Of a DNA stretch of 64,000 nt, positions 1 through 10,500 are shown in pieces (the stretch's first letter is position 1; each line of letters opens with the position of its first letter). The notes below the pieces were generated by a model. It saw only the letters and a program-made list of their open reading frames with translations. It made no database searches and was not told the DNA's origin. Source of the stretch: Corella eumyota (taxonomy: Eukaryota; Chordata; Ascidiacea; Phlebobranchia; Corellidae); contig OY720098.1 of assembly GCA_963082875.1 (NCBI GenBank), positions 6,262,001 to 6,326,000 of the forward strand, written 5' to 3'. A program made the position numbers and the translations under genes.

Positions 1-960
1 AATCCACAACTTATTGGCACATAACTGAGAACTAGCTCAATTTTGCAAATTGGCACGTAATTAAGAATCAGTTCAATTTTGCAAATTGGCACATTTTAAA
101 GAATTAGCTCAATTTTGCAAATTGGCACATAATTTATACTACTATCTTAAAACATATCATTACCCTTAACAATTCACAACTTATTGGCACATAATTAAGA
201 ATCAGTTCAATTTTGCAAATTGGCACATATTTAAGAAATAGCTCAATTTTACGAATTGGCACATTTTTAAAAATAAGCTCAATTTTGCAAATTGGCACAT
301 AATTTAAACCATTATCTTGAAACATATCATTACCCTTAACAATCCACAACTTATTGGCTCATAATTAAGAATCAGTTCAATTTTGCAAATTGGCACATAT
401 TTAAGAAATAGCTCAATTTTACGAATTGGCACATATTTAAAAATAAGCTCAATTTTGCAAATTGGCACATAATTTAAACCATTATCTTGAAACATATCAT
501 TACCCTTAACAATCTACAACTTATTGGCACATAATTAAGAATCAGTTCAATTTTGCAAATTGGCACATAATTAAGAATTTAGCTCAATTTTACAAATTGG
601 CACATTTTTAAAAATAAGCTCAAATTTGCAAATTGGCTTATAATGAATACTATTATCTTAAAACATATCATTGCCCTTAACAATTCACAACTTATTGGCA
701 CAAAATTAAGAATCAGTTCAATTTTGCAAATTGGCACATAATTAAGAATCAGTTCAATTTTACGAATTGGCACATAATTTGAACCATTATCTTAAAACAT
801 ATCATTACCTTTAACAATCCACAACTTATTGGCACATAACTGAGAACTAGCTCAATTTTGCAAATTGGCACATACATAAGAATTAGCTCACATTTTTTTG
901 GCAATTCGGGCAAAATCTTTATTTTACCTATTTTCATGTAATTGTTATAAAGAGACAAGA
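1..960. repeat. Satellite array, about 170-bp units built from 36-bp subunits
   Basis: The phrase AATCCACAACTTATTGGCAC or a close variant recurs at 1, 171, 341, 511, 682 and 816, giving four units of 170-171 bp and one shortened to 134 bp. Inside each unit a roughly 36-bp subunit containing TTGGCACATAATTAAGAAT and TCAATTTTGCAAA is repeated about four times, followed by a non-repeated stretch with AAACATATCATTACCC. The array runs off the left edge, so its full size is unknown. Open frames across it exist only because subunits lack stops; they are not genes. Confidence 0.93.
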
Positions 961-1082
961 CACTATCATACTATACCATATAATCAACATACAGAGATGC
1001 TAAGCGCTTTCCTACACAGGTTTGATTGTCTGTTTGTACAACACCAGTGATAATCTAAAACGTTAATATTACTTTTAATCCT

Positions 1083-1295
1083 TTACTATTGATTGGCACA
1101 TTTACTAGCATATTTCGCAGAATGACACATAATTTGTGAAATTTTTTCAGATTGGCACATTCTAGCTTGGCACATTTTTTGTGTCATTTTTATGTGCCAT
1201 TTCTTGGCACATTTTGTTTGGCACATTTTTTGTGCCAATATTTTGTGCCATTTTTTGGCACATTTTGTTTGGCACATTTTCTGGTACATGTGCCA
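1083..1295. repeat. Cluster of direct and inverted TGGCAC motifs
   Basis: TTGGCACA and its complement TGTGCCA alternate many times with T-rich spacers. A roughly 55-bp piece containing TTGGCACATTTTGTTTGGCAC appears twice. The hexamer is the one that heads the 36-bp subunits of the neighbouring satellite, so the two blocks probably share an origin, but the arrangement here is inverted rather than head to tail. Confidence 0.75.
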
Positions 1296-1479
1296 AACGA
1301 ACCCGCAACCCCTATTGTAAAATTTAGTAAAAAAAGTGTAGTAAAAAGTGTATTAGTTGCGCAATTGTTGCTTAAATAACGTAATATAATTGAAAATAGA
1401 TTATAAATTATTAGAAAAAGGCAAACCTCGTGTTTTTTTATGTTTTGTAAATCGTATACGATCTTAAATGACAAATTAT

Positions 1480-1582
1480 TACTCGGCGTCCGAGTACTAA
1501 AAAATGCTCGACGAGCACGAGTATTAAAATAATCATAATACTCGGGCCGAGTACTCGTACTCGGATTCGATTGGCCCATCCC
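1480..1582 (-). mobile_element. Possible terminal fragment of a hAT-type DNA transposon
   Basis: Read on the minus strand the segment begins TAGGGATGGGCCAATCGAAT and continues with repeated GAGTACTCG and CTCGTCGAGC palindromes. A TAGGG(A/G)TGGGC start with palindromic subterminal repeats is typical of hAT-superfamily ends. I found no matching opposite end or target duplication, so this would be a solo or degraded end. The call rests on termini only. Confidence 0.3.
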
Positions 1583-1998
1583 TAATAAATAAATAAGGAA
1601 ACTGAAATAAAAAGCAATAAGCTGTCATGCGTAGGATTTAAAATAAATTTTTATTAATCATTAACAAAACCACTTTAAAAAAGTTTACCACAATTTTTTA
1701 AAATGTCACACTTTTTTATTTCAATAAATTTGGCACAATAGTGCTAGAATATTTATTCGCACTTTACAATACAAAATTTTGTTTTTGATTTTTGAAGTTT
1801 AAAAAGTGGTAGGTATTTACATATAAAAGAGACGCTTGGTTAAAAAAGTAAAAAAGGATGCCGATTTCAATATTGTATTCATTGTGAGGTTTTTTTCTGT
1901 TATAGAAAAGAGATAAGCTTTTTAAAGGAAAATATATATTTAAAATAATACTTTTATTTAACAATTTTTTTTGGTTTTATTAAAAAAAAAACTAAAAA
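1583..1998. other. AT-rich flank, nothing recognised
   Basis: Between the transposon-like end and the first coding exon I see only AT-rich sequence with A/T runs. It must hold the 5' UTR and promoter of the sulfotransferase gene, but no element can be singled out. Confidence 0.5.
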
Positions 1999-4100
1999 AT
2001 GAGAAACAGGCGAAATATTTATGTAGGGCTGCTTGTTACACTGGGCTTTCTGTATATTACTTTGAACATAGGTAAGTGTTTTACCTGAATGTTAAAGTTA
2101 ACTAATTTTTATTATATTTTTGGATATGGCTGATGATATATTTCAGTTTATGTTGAACTTTGTAATTTCCAGATTAACGCTTATTCTGTGGATGAATTAT
2201 TTCTATTTTTAACCAACGGTCTACTTTTTTTACTAGCATCTTTTTTTAGTTTTTAATATTGTTTTTTTATTTAAGATTTTTCCCGTTATTCCTCTTTTAA
2301 ACGAAGTCCAAACAAGTTTATGATACGAAAAGAAAACTGGATTGAAATGGAAAAGTCCTTTGAAAACAAAGTAAACTTGTAGTTTTAGTTAACCTTGGTT
2401 TGTTTATTCCTAGAATCTTAATGTCAAGTTAAGTTGTTCTGTAAACCAATAATAATTTAAACGTTTAGAATTTAAATTTAAAAGAAATTGCTAGTTATGC
2501 TATATTTATTGACAATTTATAAAAAGTCAAACAAAAAAAAAAGGATAATATCAAAAAATTGATTTATTTTATTTATACAAAAACACATATTTTTATATAC
2601 ACAAAAAAAGTGAAATCCTTTAAATATTAATTCAATGCAACTTTTAGCCTCATTATAAACACATGCCTGACGTAATAGGCATCGGTGTAGAAAAATGTGG
2701 AACACACGCCCTGGCCCATTTTTTGCAACCACATCCAATGATAAGGTTGAGTTCACCAATGGAAGCCCATTTCTTTGACGCTTATAACAAACGAAAGCTT
2801 GGGGCAACATTATACAGGTGAGAACTGTAAGTTTACACATTATTCAGGTGAAAATTATAAAGTTCGGTAACTATAATGCTTAATAATTATAAAACTGTTT
2901 TAAACTCTGTATAAACTTAACGAAAGGAATCAAACATTGTAATCTCTTTTTTCAAAATCGAACAGGGAAGAAATTTAATATTAAAAACCAAATATTTTTT
3001 TGTAAAAACCATGTAATTTGATTAGAGATTTGATGCCGATGGCTCCAAATGGCACAATGACAATGGAAAAAACGCCGGCCTATTTCAGTTTTCATCCCAA
3101 AGAAACACCGAATTTAATTAAAAACATGGTTCCAAATGCAAAGCTTTTATTAGTTTTATGTGACCCAGTTCACCGAGTGTTGTCTGATTTTGTGCAGGAG
3201 GTAAGATAAAGCTCTTAAAATATTTTTTTATTTTTTTTATTTTAATTTTTTTTTAGTTTTTTAAGCTTTTATTACAAATAAAAAATAGTAAAAATTTTAA
3301 TAAAAAGAAATCTTTTTGGAAAAATTTTGTGAAGCATATAATTATTTACGTCATTGAACACTCTAGTGATTTCCTCAACATGCCAACACATTATCTGAAA
3401 AGTAACACGAGCCTAAGTTATAACGCTTGATTCATGAACCATGTCTTTTTAACAAGCATCATGAAAAAATAATGTAAACGTGATCTTAAAAGTGTTATCC
3501 TATAAATTCATTAAAAACAATACAACAACCCTTTTTTTACTTTATTTTTAGGGAATCATGTACACACTTACAGGAGCCAATGCTGATATACTGAAATATA
3601 AAACTGTCGACGATTATCTGGCTAAATACATTGACATCGTCGGAAGTAAACATCTGCCTTGTAAACCAGAAAAAACCATAAAGGAAAGTCATGATCTTTT
3701 AGATCTGGACCGTTCAAATTACCTGTCTACTATTTTGACAACAGGTTTGTATGAAATACATTTAAGAAGGTGGTTTGAAATTTATGACAGTTCTAGCTTG
3801 ATGGTTATTGATGGAAATGAAATGATGTCCAATCCAGGAAAGGTCATCGAAGATATCCAGGACTTTTTAAAAATTCCTAAACTACTTTTACGCGAAGATT
3901 TTGTCAGGGAGGAAAAGTCTGGATACTATTGTTACAAAAACTGGAAAACCGATTCGCTCAGTTGCTTACCGAAAGGAAAACAAAGAACAAGGGGTGGAAA
4001 AATGAAATTAAGTGAAAATGCCACGAGCATATTAAAAAACTTTTACGAATGCCACAACGAAGCGTTGTACAAAAAATTGGGCAAACGTTTAAACTGGTAA
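1999..4100 (+). CDS. Heparan sulfate 3-O-sulfotransferase-like, type II Golgi enzyme
   Basis: Five exons, 1999-2071, 2276-2370, 2648-2817, 3026-3200 and 3552-4100, join in phase to 353 residues, close to HS3ST family length. Residues about 9-24 form a signal anchor after a basic RNRR start. The 5'-PAPS loop reads GVEKCGT with the invariant Lys (residue 72); MEAHFFD holds the Glu (95) that acts as catalytic base in HS3STs. TMEKTPAYF is strongly family-like, and YYCYKN...SCLPKGK preserves the disulfide pair and the Lys-Gly-Lys near the C-terminus. In HS3STs these features transfer sulfate from PAPS to glucosamine 3-OH of heparan sulfate in the Golgi. Oddity: the 3'-phosphate motif, normally RDPxxRxxSD, reads CDPVHRVLSD (Cys158 at 3159-3161). 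Downstream gene on the same strand is a GT31 enzyme. Family assignment is firm; activity is uncertain. Confidence 0.9.
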
Positions 4101-4855
4101 AACAATTTATATATATCGCATAGTATATAGGCCAGTGTAGTAAATGTAAAGCAGTAATACTATCCTTTTATGTACAAATACCATATATAGTCATATTGTA
4201 TAACACCGTGTAGTTTTTTATATCCTTTTGTATCTAAATAGCATGGCAGTCTTAATTTTTAAAACATAAAAGTAACATGTTGTTTTATTGTTTAAAACAA
4301 AACAGTAAATATTAGTTACCAAAAATTTTTAAAAATGTCAAAATTCGGAAACATTTAATATTTGCAATTCTATTTCACCAAAACATTATCTTGACAATAA
4401 TTATACTATTTCTGGCAACAAACTAACATGCTAATTTTAATGGTCAATAAAACAATGCTTTTAAGAGAACCCGTCACATTCAAAATAACTTAGGAGTTAA
4501 AATTCAAAACAAACTTTACAAAGAATTGTTAACAAAAACTTTTAGCCCTAACGAAACGTAGGCGTGTTTGAATAAAAAGACAACAAAAGCAACTAAATCA
4601 CACTAGCTTAACTATTTGTGTGTCTTTTGAAAAGTTTTGTTTAAATGTAATTTTATACTTCTTTTCGTTACAACCACGTTTGGACCACTTTCTCTACAAT
4701 CAACTGATAAAAAAAAGAGTTAAAACTACTTGAGCAATATAACTAGTCTAGCTGAGCAAGTTTTTTTGTGTTATTTTCTTTAAAGTGTAAATTACCCATT
4801 TTAGTTGAAATTTGTCGTTAGATATTTTAGATTCTTTAAAAATAGAATAGTAATA
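4101..4855. other. Intergenic spacer
   Basis: AT-rich sequence between two plus-strand genes. An AATAAA at about 4445 could end the upstream transcript. A pyrimidine-then-TTTTAG stretch at about 4797-4803 before the next start could be a cis or trans splice acceptor in the 5' leader. Nothing else recognised. Confidence 0.5.
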
Positions 4856-6272
4856 ATGTTGTCACTTTGTAAGTTAAAAAAACAAAAACACATTGTGTTA
4901 CTTTTCTGGCTTGGAATTTCATTTTTATGTTGCTACCATTTCGTACAGCAACGCATCACTAATAACAGGTATGCAAAACAACAAAGGTAAACCGTATTAA
5001 GTTTCAAGGTTTCAAAAAATTAATTATATAAAATGTGAAAGATCTGCCATAATAGTATTGGAATATTATGAAGATTTTTTTTTAGGTCGCACGAGATAGG
5101 AATTCGTCCAAAATTAAATTTTTTTATTCAACCGAATGATGAATATTTTAATTTATGTTTACAACATTGTGGTGAAAAATATGGTAAGTTTTTTTTTAAC
5201 AAAACTAAGTTTCAAATAATATAAATATTTTTGAAAATTGGATTAAATTACGTAACTACGATGTAAACGTTATTTTGAATTTCAAATCAGATCAACACGT
5301 TCAAAACGTTGTATTTTTCGTAAAATCGAACTACAACAATTCTTACTCCCGCGATGTTGTACGCCGCACGTGGGCGTCGTTAAGCTACGTTGGTGAATTT
5401 AGGCTCCGTACAATATTTGTTTTGGGAAGAAATCCTACTGAAAGATATTTTAATCCCAATTTGGTCGAAGACGAAAACAAAACTTATGGTGATATTTTAC
5501 AGTTACCGTACGCCGAAAACAATAGGTAAACTATGTCTTAATAAATACCTAAACGATTGTATTAAATATTTATTTCAAGATATATTTTTTACATTTTGCA
5601 TGTTATTGTAGTCTTGTGCCAGTGAAAACGTTAGCAGCTATGCAGTGGGCTTCCGAAAACTTGTTGCCAAACGACCTTTACGTTTCGATTGACGATGGCG
5701 TTTTATTTGATATGGTGAGCTTACTAGAAAGCATAAGAAATGCTACAACACGTGTACGTGTAGAAGACTGGGCCGAGTTTCCTTTAATATGTGGTTTTGA
5801 AAAGAGTAAACATCAAAAACCTATTCGAGAGCCAGTAGGAGAATTATCGAAATATGCGATTTCAAAATCTGCGTTCAAATGGCATGTTTATCCCACGCAC
5901 TGCAAAGGCGGTATGTACACAACGTCCGTATCCTTAATTACCAAACTTTACGAAACGTCGCGTTATTTTGACATAATAAGTTTAGATGATGTATGGATAA
6001 CTGGTATTCTACGTCAGGTCATTGGAATGCCAGAGGAAACTGTCCTTGAATTTCCAAATACCACAAAACACCACTACGCCAATATTAAGGGTAATTTTAA
6101 TTTAAACTTTGTTGGAATAGAGGAAAAGAAAAGTTACCTTGGCGCCTGGGAAGATATATACAAAAATATTCCCATATTGTTTAAATACTGTACTTGCAAA
6201 TACAACAATCTTTTAAACGGAATACATAAAAAAGTTACAGAAACCAATTTAAATAACTATGCTGGTATATAA
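4856..6272 (+). CDS. Beta-1,3-galactosyltransferase-like protein (GT31)
   Basis: Four exons, 4856-4968, 5086-5183, 5291-5525 and 5612-6272, join in phase to 368 residues. Residues about 13-28 form a type II membrane anchor. Family landmarks follow in order: VVFFVKSNYNN, SRDVVRRTWAS, IFVLGRNP, YGDILQLPYAEN, the DxD region YVSIDDGVLF, the KWHVYPTHCKGGMYTTS segment matching the usual Y-P-x-Y-x-x-G-x-G-Y block, and ISLDDVWITGI matching the catalytic EDVyvG block. GT31 enzymes add Gal or GlcNAc/GalNAc in beta-1,3 linkage in the Golgi lumen. The metal-binding triad, usually DDD, reads Asp-Asp-Gly (Gly178, 5697-5699), so metal binding may be altered. The acceptor sugar cannot be read from sequence. 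The 3' UTR is convergent with METTL23. Confidence 0.88.
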
Positions 6273-6428
6273 AATGACAGCAATTTTCTTGTCAAACCTT
6301 TATTGGTTCCTTTATTATATTGCATATAGTAGCTTTTGTACTTTAACTGTAACTATTTTAGATTCACATCAAAAATAAAAATATATTAAATTACATACGA
6401 ACAAAGAGAGCTTATTTTTAAAGGGTCA

Positions 6429-7582
6429 TCATGTATCTTTAAGTTTAATTAAAAGCATTTGTATGGAGTGAACACCAGGCATTTTAGAACTAGCAATGTC
6501 ATCACAATCAGCACCAAATGTATGAAGTGGTATAACCTCACAAACCATGTCCCATTTATCCAATAAGTGATTAATTGACCATGTTAAACTTCTACACTGA
6601 TAAGTGCATAGGAATTTACCTGCTTCCGAATTGTTATTTATTTCTTTTTTAAAAGTTAGCAAGTAGTAAATTGTTGATATAATATTTTCGAAATCGGCTT
6701 CGTCATAAAAACAGTCAGATCCCAGAATAATATCTGGTAATTCCCAATTTTTAGAATAAACCAAATGTAATAGTTTGGGGGATATTTGACCCCAAGTGAG
6801 GCCCATTATAAAAATAGATTTATTGTTATCGATGTTGTCATGTTCATTTGTTGTAAAATCAATAAATTTATTTAACTGATTTAAACAAAGTGATCTTCTT
6901 ATCATCTTAAAACACCTAAACAATTAACAGCATTTTATATTTTTGAAATGCAAAGTGGAAGTCATACATTTAAAATATATCTTATTTGTGTAAACTTAAA
7001 ATCAGTTAAATTATTGAACCGGCAGCATGGTGTAGTGGTAAGAACACTTGCTACACCACATGATGTCGTGGGTTTAATTTCCATTGTTCTCATGCTGTAA
7101 CGCTCTTGAATAATGCGCTATAAACGCTATAAACTCCAGCTGATCCAGCACTTAATCAGCAACATAATTACTGGACAATTGTAATCTCTATAATATCCCA
7201 AATTGCCACAAGCAACCAGAGACTGGGCGGGGTAACAGTTGTTACTCTATGTTTGTTTAGGTTAAAATATACACAAAATTTACCTTAGGTAAGTTTCACT
7301 GTCAGTAATAGTCACACTTTTTGGATTTGCACATTTCGCAACAATAACACTTGGTAATGAAGTACCTGCCCCTATTTCTAGAACATGCTTATCTTTGAAG
7401 TATGTCTCACGATTAGACCAAATAAATTGAGCTAACACAACAGAACATGGCCAAACATGTAAGCCATGGTCACTGTCAATCGTTTCTTCGATCTGAATCG
7501 AAAGAGTCTTACTTTTTTCATCTTTAGATTGGTCTATAAATTTGAAGTGTCTTGTAATAGTTAACTCATCAGCATAAGACAT
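6429..7582 (-). CDS. METTL23: METTL23-type protein methyltransferase
   Basis: Two minus-strand exons, 7284-7582 (ATG at 7580-7582) and 6429-6915, join in phase to 261 residues. HVWPCSVVLAQFIW and VLEIGAGTSLP (motif I of the SAM-binding Rossmann fold, residues 67-77) are near-diagnostic. They are followed by MGLTWGQISP, DIILGSDCFYDEADFENI and a C-terminal PLHTFGADCDDIASSKMPG block, all in METTL23 order. METTL23 belongs to the METTL21-like protein lysine/arginine methyltransferase group; the vertebrate protein acts in cytoplasm and nucleus, and its substrate is not visible here. The single intron holds a SINE in the opposite orientation that ends a few bases from the splice donor. Confidence 0.93.
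7017..7278 (+). mobile_element. tRNA-derived SINE, copy 1 (in METTL23 intron)
   Basis: Starts ACCGGCAGCATGGTGTAGTG with a pol III A box (TGGTGTAGTGG) and a B box-like GTGGGTTTAATTTCC, followed by the family body (GCTATAAACGCTATAAACTC, CAGCACTTAATCAGCA, GACTGGGCGGGGTAACAG). Its 3' end is worn: the GGATAAAGATATATAC segment seen in other copies is reduced to AAAATATACACAAAA. Confidence 0.88.
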
Positions 7583-10500
7583 TTTTAAAAATATTTCTGT
7601 ATCAATTTAAATATTTATTTATTATATAATAAACAATACACTTTTTGACCACAAAAACAATACTAAATCTTTGGATCCAAACTATAACTAGTCAAAATAT
7701 ACAATGCTCCTTAAAGTTTAGGTGATTTCCCTTCTTTTTAGTAGACACTTTTTTACGACTTGAGAATATTTGCAATTAAAGATTTATCCTCAGATTATTA
7801 ATGTTACTTAGCATAAACCGTATACATTTTGCAACAATTGTGTTATTCCTTTACGGCAAAGTGGTATACATAAACTTTTAAATGTCTAACTTTTTTTGTG
7901 AATATAGACGATTTATGATTTAGGTTTTTTGTCATATAACAAATCAGCTTTTCAAGATTGTGTTTAACTTTATTATACTCTAATATCTTAATCGATAAAC
8001 ATAACTAAAAAGTATGCGTTATTTCTCCTTGAACCAATTATATTTTAGCTTTAACTCAACATTTTTAAAATATTTTATAGCTAAAAAACATCTTAGTTTC
8101 TATGCAGCACACTTAATTAAATATATATTTTGATATCTAAATCAGAAAATGCTTTAAAATTATTAAAGAATGCATGTTTGCGTCAAATAAAGCATGAGTG
8201 GGGATTTTCAAAATAAATGGGCGACCTAAAAGTTTTAAAAAAAAACTCAAATTTGTCCTAAATGATATTTATTCATAACCAAACCCTATACAAACCTGTT
8301 ATGGATAGCACTTCACTATCCACGTGACATTGCGTCACAACGCACACAAAATAAATGATCGAGCGTCGTCAGTTCGACACTTTGACAAACGATGTGTTTG
8401 CTAAGGCTGCGCATATGGGTTGATTTGACTTGCTAGAATTGGGACAAGGCGGTACAAATGTCAATAAAGCGACAATTTATACAAGCTCGCGACGTTATAG
8501 TTGTAACATAAACTATACATTTCCATTACCAGATATCAATAAATTGTAACGCAGATCGAGATTTACCCACGCCAGTCAATTAGTTTACATTCAGTTAAGC
8601 TGTTTTTTTTTTGAAAAAGGCACTGCTGGTGAGTTAGATAAGACTTATAAGCCTAAAGTAAGTTGTAAATTTTTAAATACCCATTCATGGAGTTTTAGGC
8701 AAGCTCCAATAAACAAAGTTTTATCTTTGAGACAAGCGTTCATAACTATGTCTTAAAATATTGCAAGGGGATTGCTTTCTAAAACAACAAATAATCTTTA
8801 GTAAAGAAACCAAAAAGCCATTGACGTAAAAGAAAATGGTAAGCACTAAAATAAACTACAGGTAAAATGTTAATTCTTTTTTTGCAACTTTTCAGATATT
8901 AATTTGTTATACCAATACCATTTGGACCAACATTTTATTTACTATCCTTACCACTAAATTATTTTAAAAAATCTATATTTTAAAAAAAGCAGCAATACAT
9001 TTTTTATTCATTTTTTTCAATTTTTCGTTTCTCGTGCAAACAAAAAACTTTGTGGGTTATCTAATTTATTATGCAAAACGGCAAATTAACAAATCGATAA
9101 GAGACGAATAAGGGTCAATCTAAGAGCGAATTTTTATAGGTTTACATAAGCATGAAAAAATAATACGTCATTATACGATTAAGTGAATTTGAATGTAAAA
9201 AGGACTTTACATCATTCCTTCTACACATACCCGGCGCTTAATTTACCTAAGGGTCAATCAGTTATTATTTTTGATAAGCCGCACAAAGGCCGCCTTGTTT
9301 GGTAATCGGTCCCTCAACCGATCATATATGGCTACGAGGTTTATATTCCCAATAGTTTATTCACGATCCATCATACATTAAGAGTTTTTTATATATAAGA
9401 TTTAAATTTGAAAACCTAAACCAACAGAGAAATCTATTAAGTGGATTTGGTAAAGTATTTTTTTTCTTATGGGAAAAACATTTACAGAAAAAACATAAAT
9501 CGTCAGCACTTGAAGGGTATTATAATAAGTATTTGGTCTTATGCTTAACATACCAGCCTGCTCTATAGAAAGTTACCCTAATCCCCTTTAAATTTTTAAG
9601 GCGCCATAATTTAAAGCAAAGATGTAAAAAAACTGTGTTTTTCTGTGAAACTTTATAAAAATTTGTAAAAAAATTAGTTTTTTTTTAAAATATTTGTAAT
9701 TGACTTTAAATAAAACTATTAATAAGGGGTTTTTATGTTGTATAAAAATTTATTTAAAATGTAATTTCCTGTAACACATTGAAATCAATAATTTGTCTTC
9801 CACCGTAACCAAGCAATGACGTTAAAATTTATTTAATCTTATGATGTTAAAACACGTACGAAATTAATATCCGGCATTCAAAACTCCAATAAAAATATAT
9901 ACAACTATATACATACGCACATAAAGCGTTAGACGTAACATTTATTTTTGGGAAAAAACAATTGAACAGGTGGGCCATACTGACTTTAGGCGACATAATA
10001 AAACGCCAAATTTTACTTTTTATAATAGATATAAAATTAAATTAAAATTTGACGTTTGCGCAAGTCTAAAATAAAAAAATATAATGTCCAAATAGGTTAC
10101 GTAATCTCTAGACGTGTCTAAAAAATTTTGCAAAGCGCGCAATATTTAAAAAAAGAAGGATTTATTTTTACATGCATATGTTGACGTATGCTACAAAGCT
10201 CAGATTAGGTTTATATGTTTTGAGAAGTTTAACCTGTGCGAGCTGGTAGTGTTAAAGGCTTATTGTACTACTTAGGTTTTTTTCTTTAATTACGAACGGT
10301 AGCGTGTGTGAGAAGGCCAGGTGTTAAGCCTTACACCTGGTTTACACTATTTCACAAAACAAATCCGGGAGCAGTCAGGCTTCGTTGAACATATACTACA
10401 AGAAAAAAACGCAATTAAGACCCACGTTTCTTACATTTAAAATAAATTCAAAACGTTCGCCCAATTTCATTAGAAAACATGATTTTTAATAATTATGCAT

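Noticed and set aside
134-958. Overlapping minus-strand ORFs repeating C-K-I-E-L and Y-V-P-I motifs
   Set aside because: They are translations of the 36-bp satellite subunits, without start context, splice structure or family likeness.
2131-2190. Second box C/D snoRNA (GCTGATGATA) in the HS3ST-like intron
   Set aside because: The C box has the wrong first base and there is no D box or closing stem.
7020-7095. Functional tRNA gene
   Set aside because: A and B boxes are present, but the acceptor stem does not close and the same head recurs on SINE bodies.
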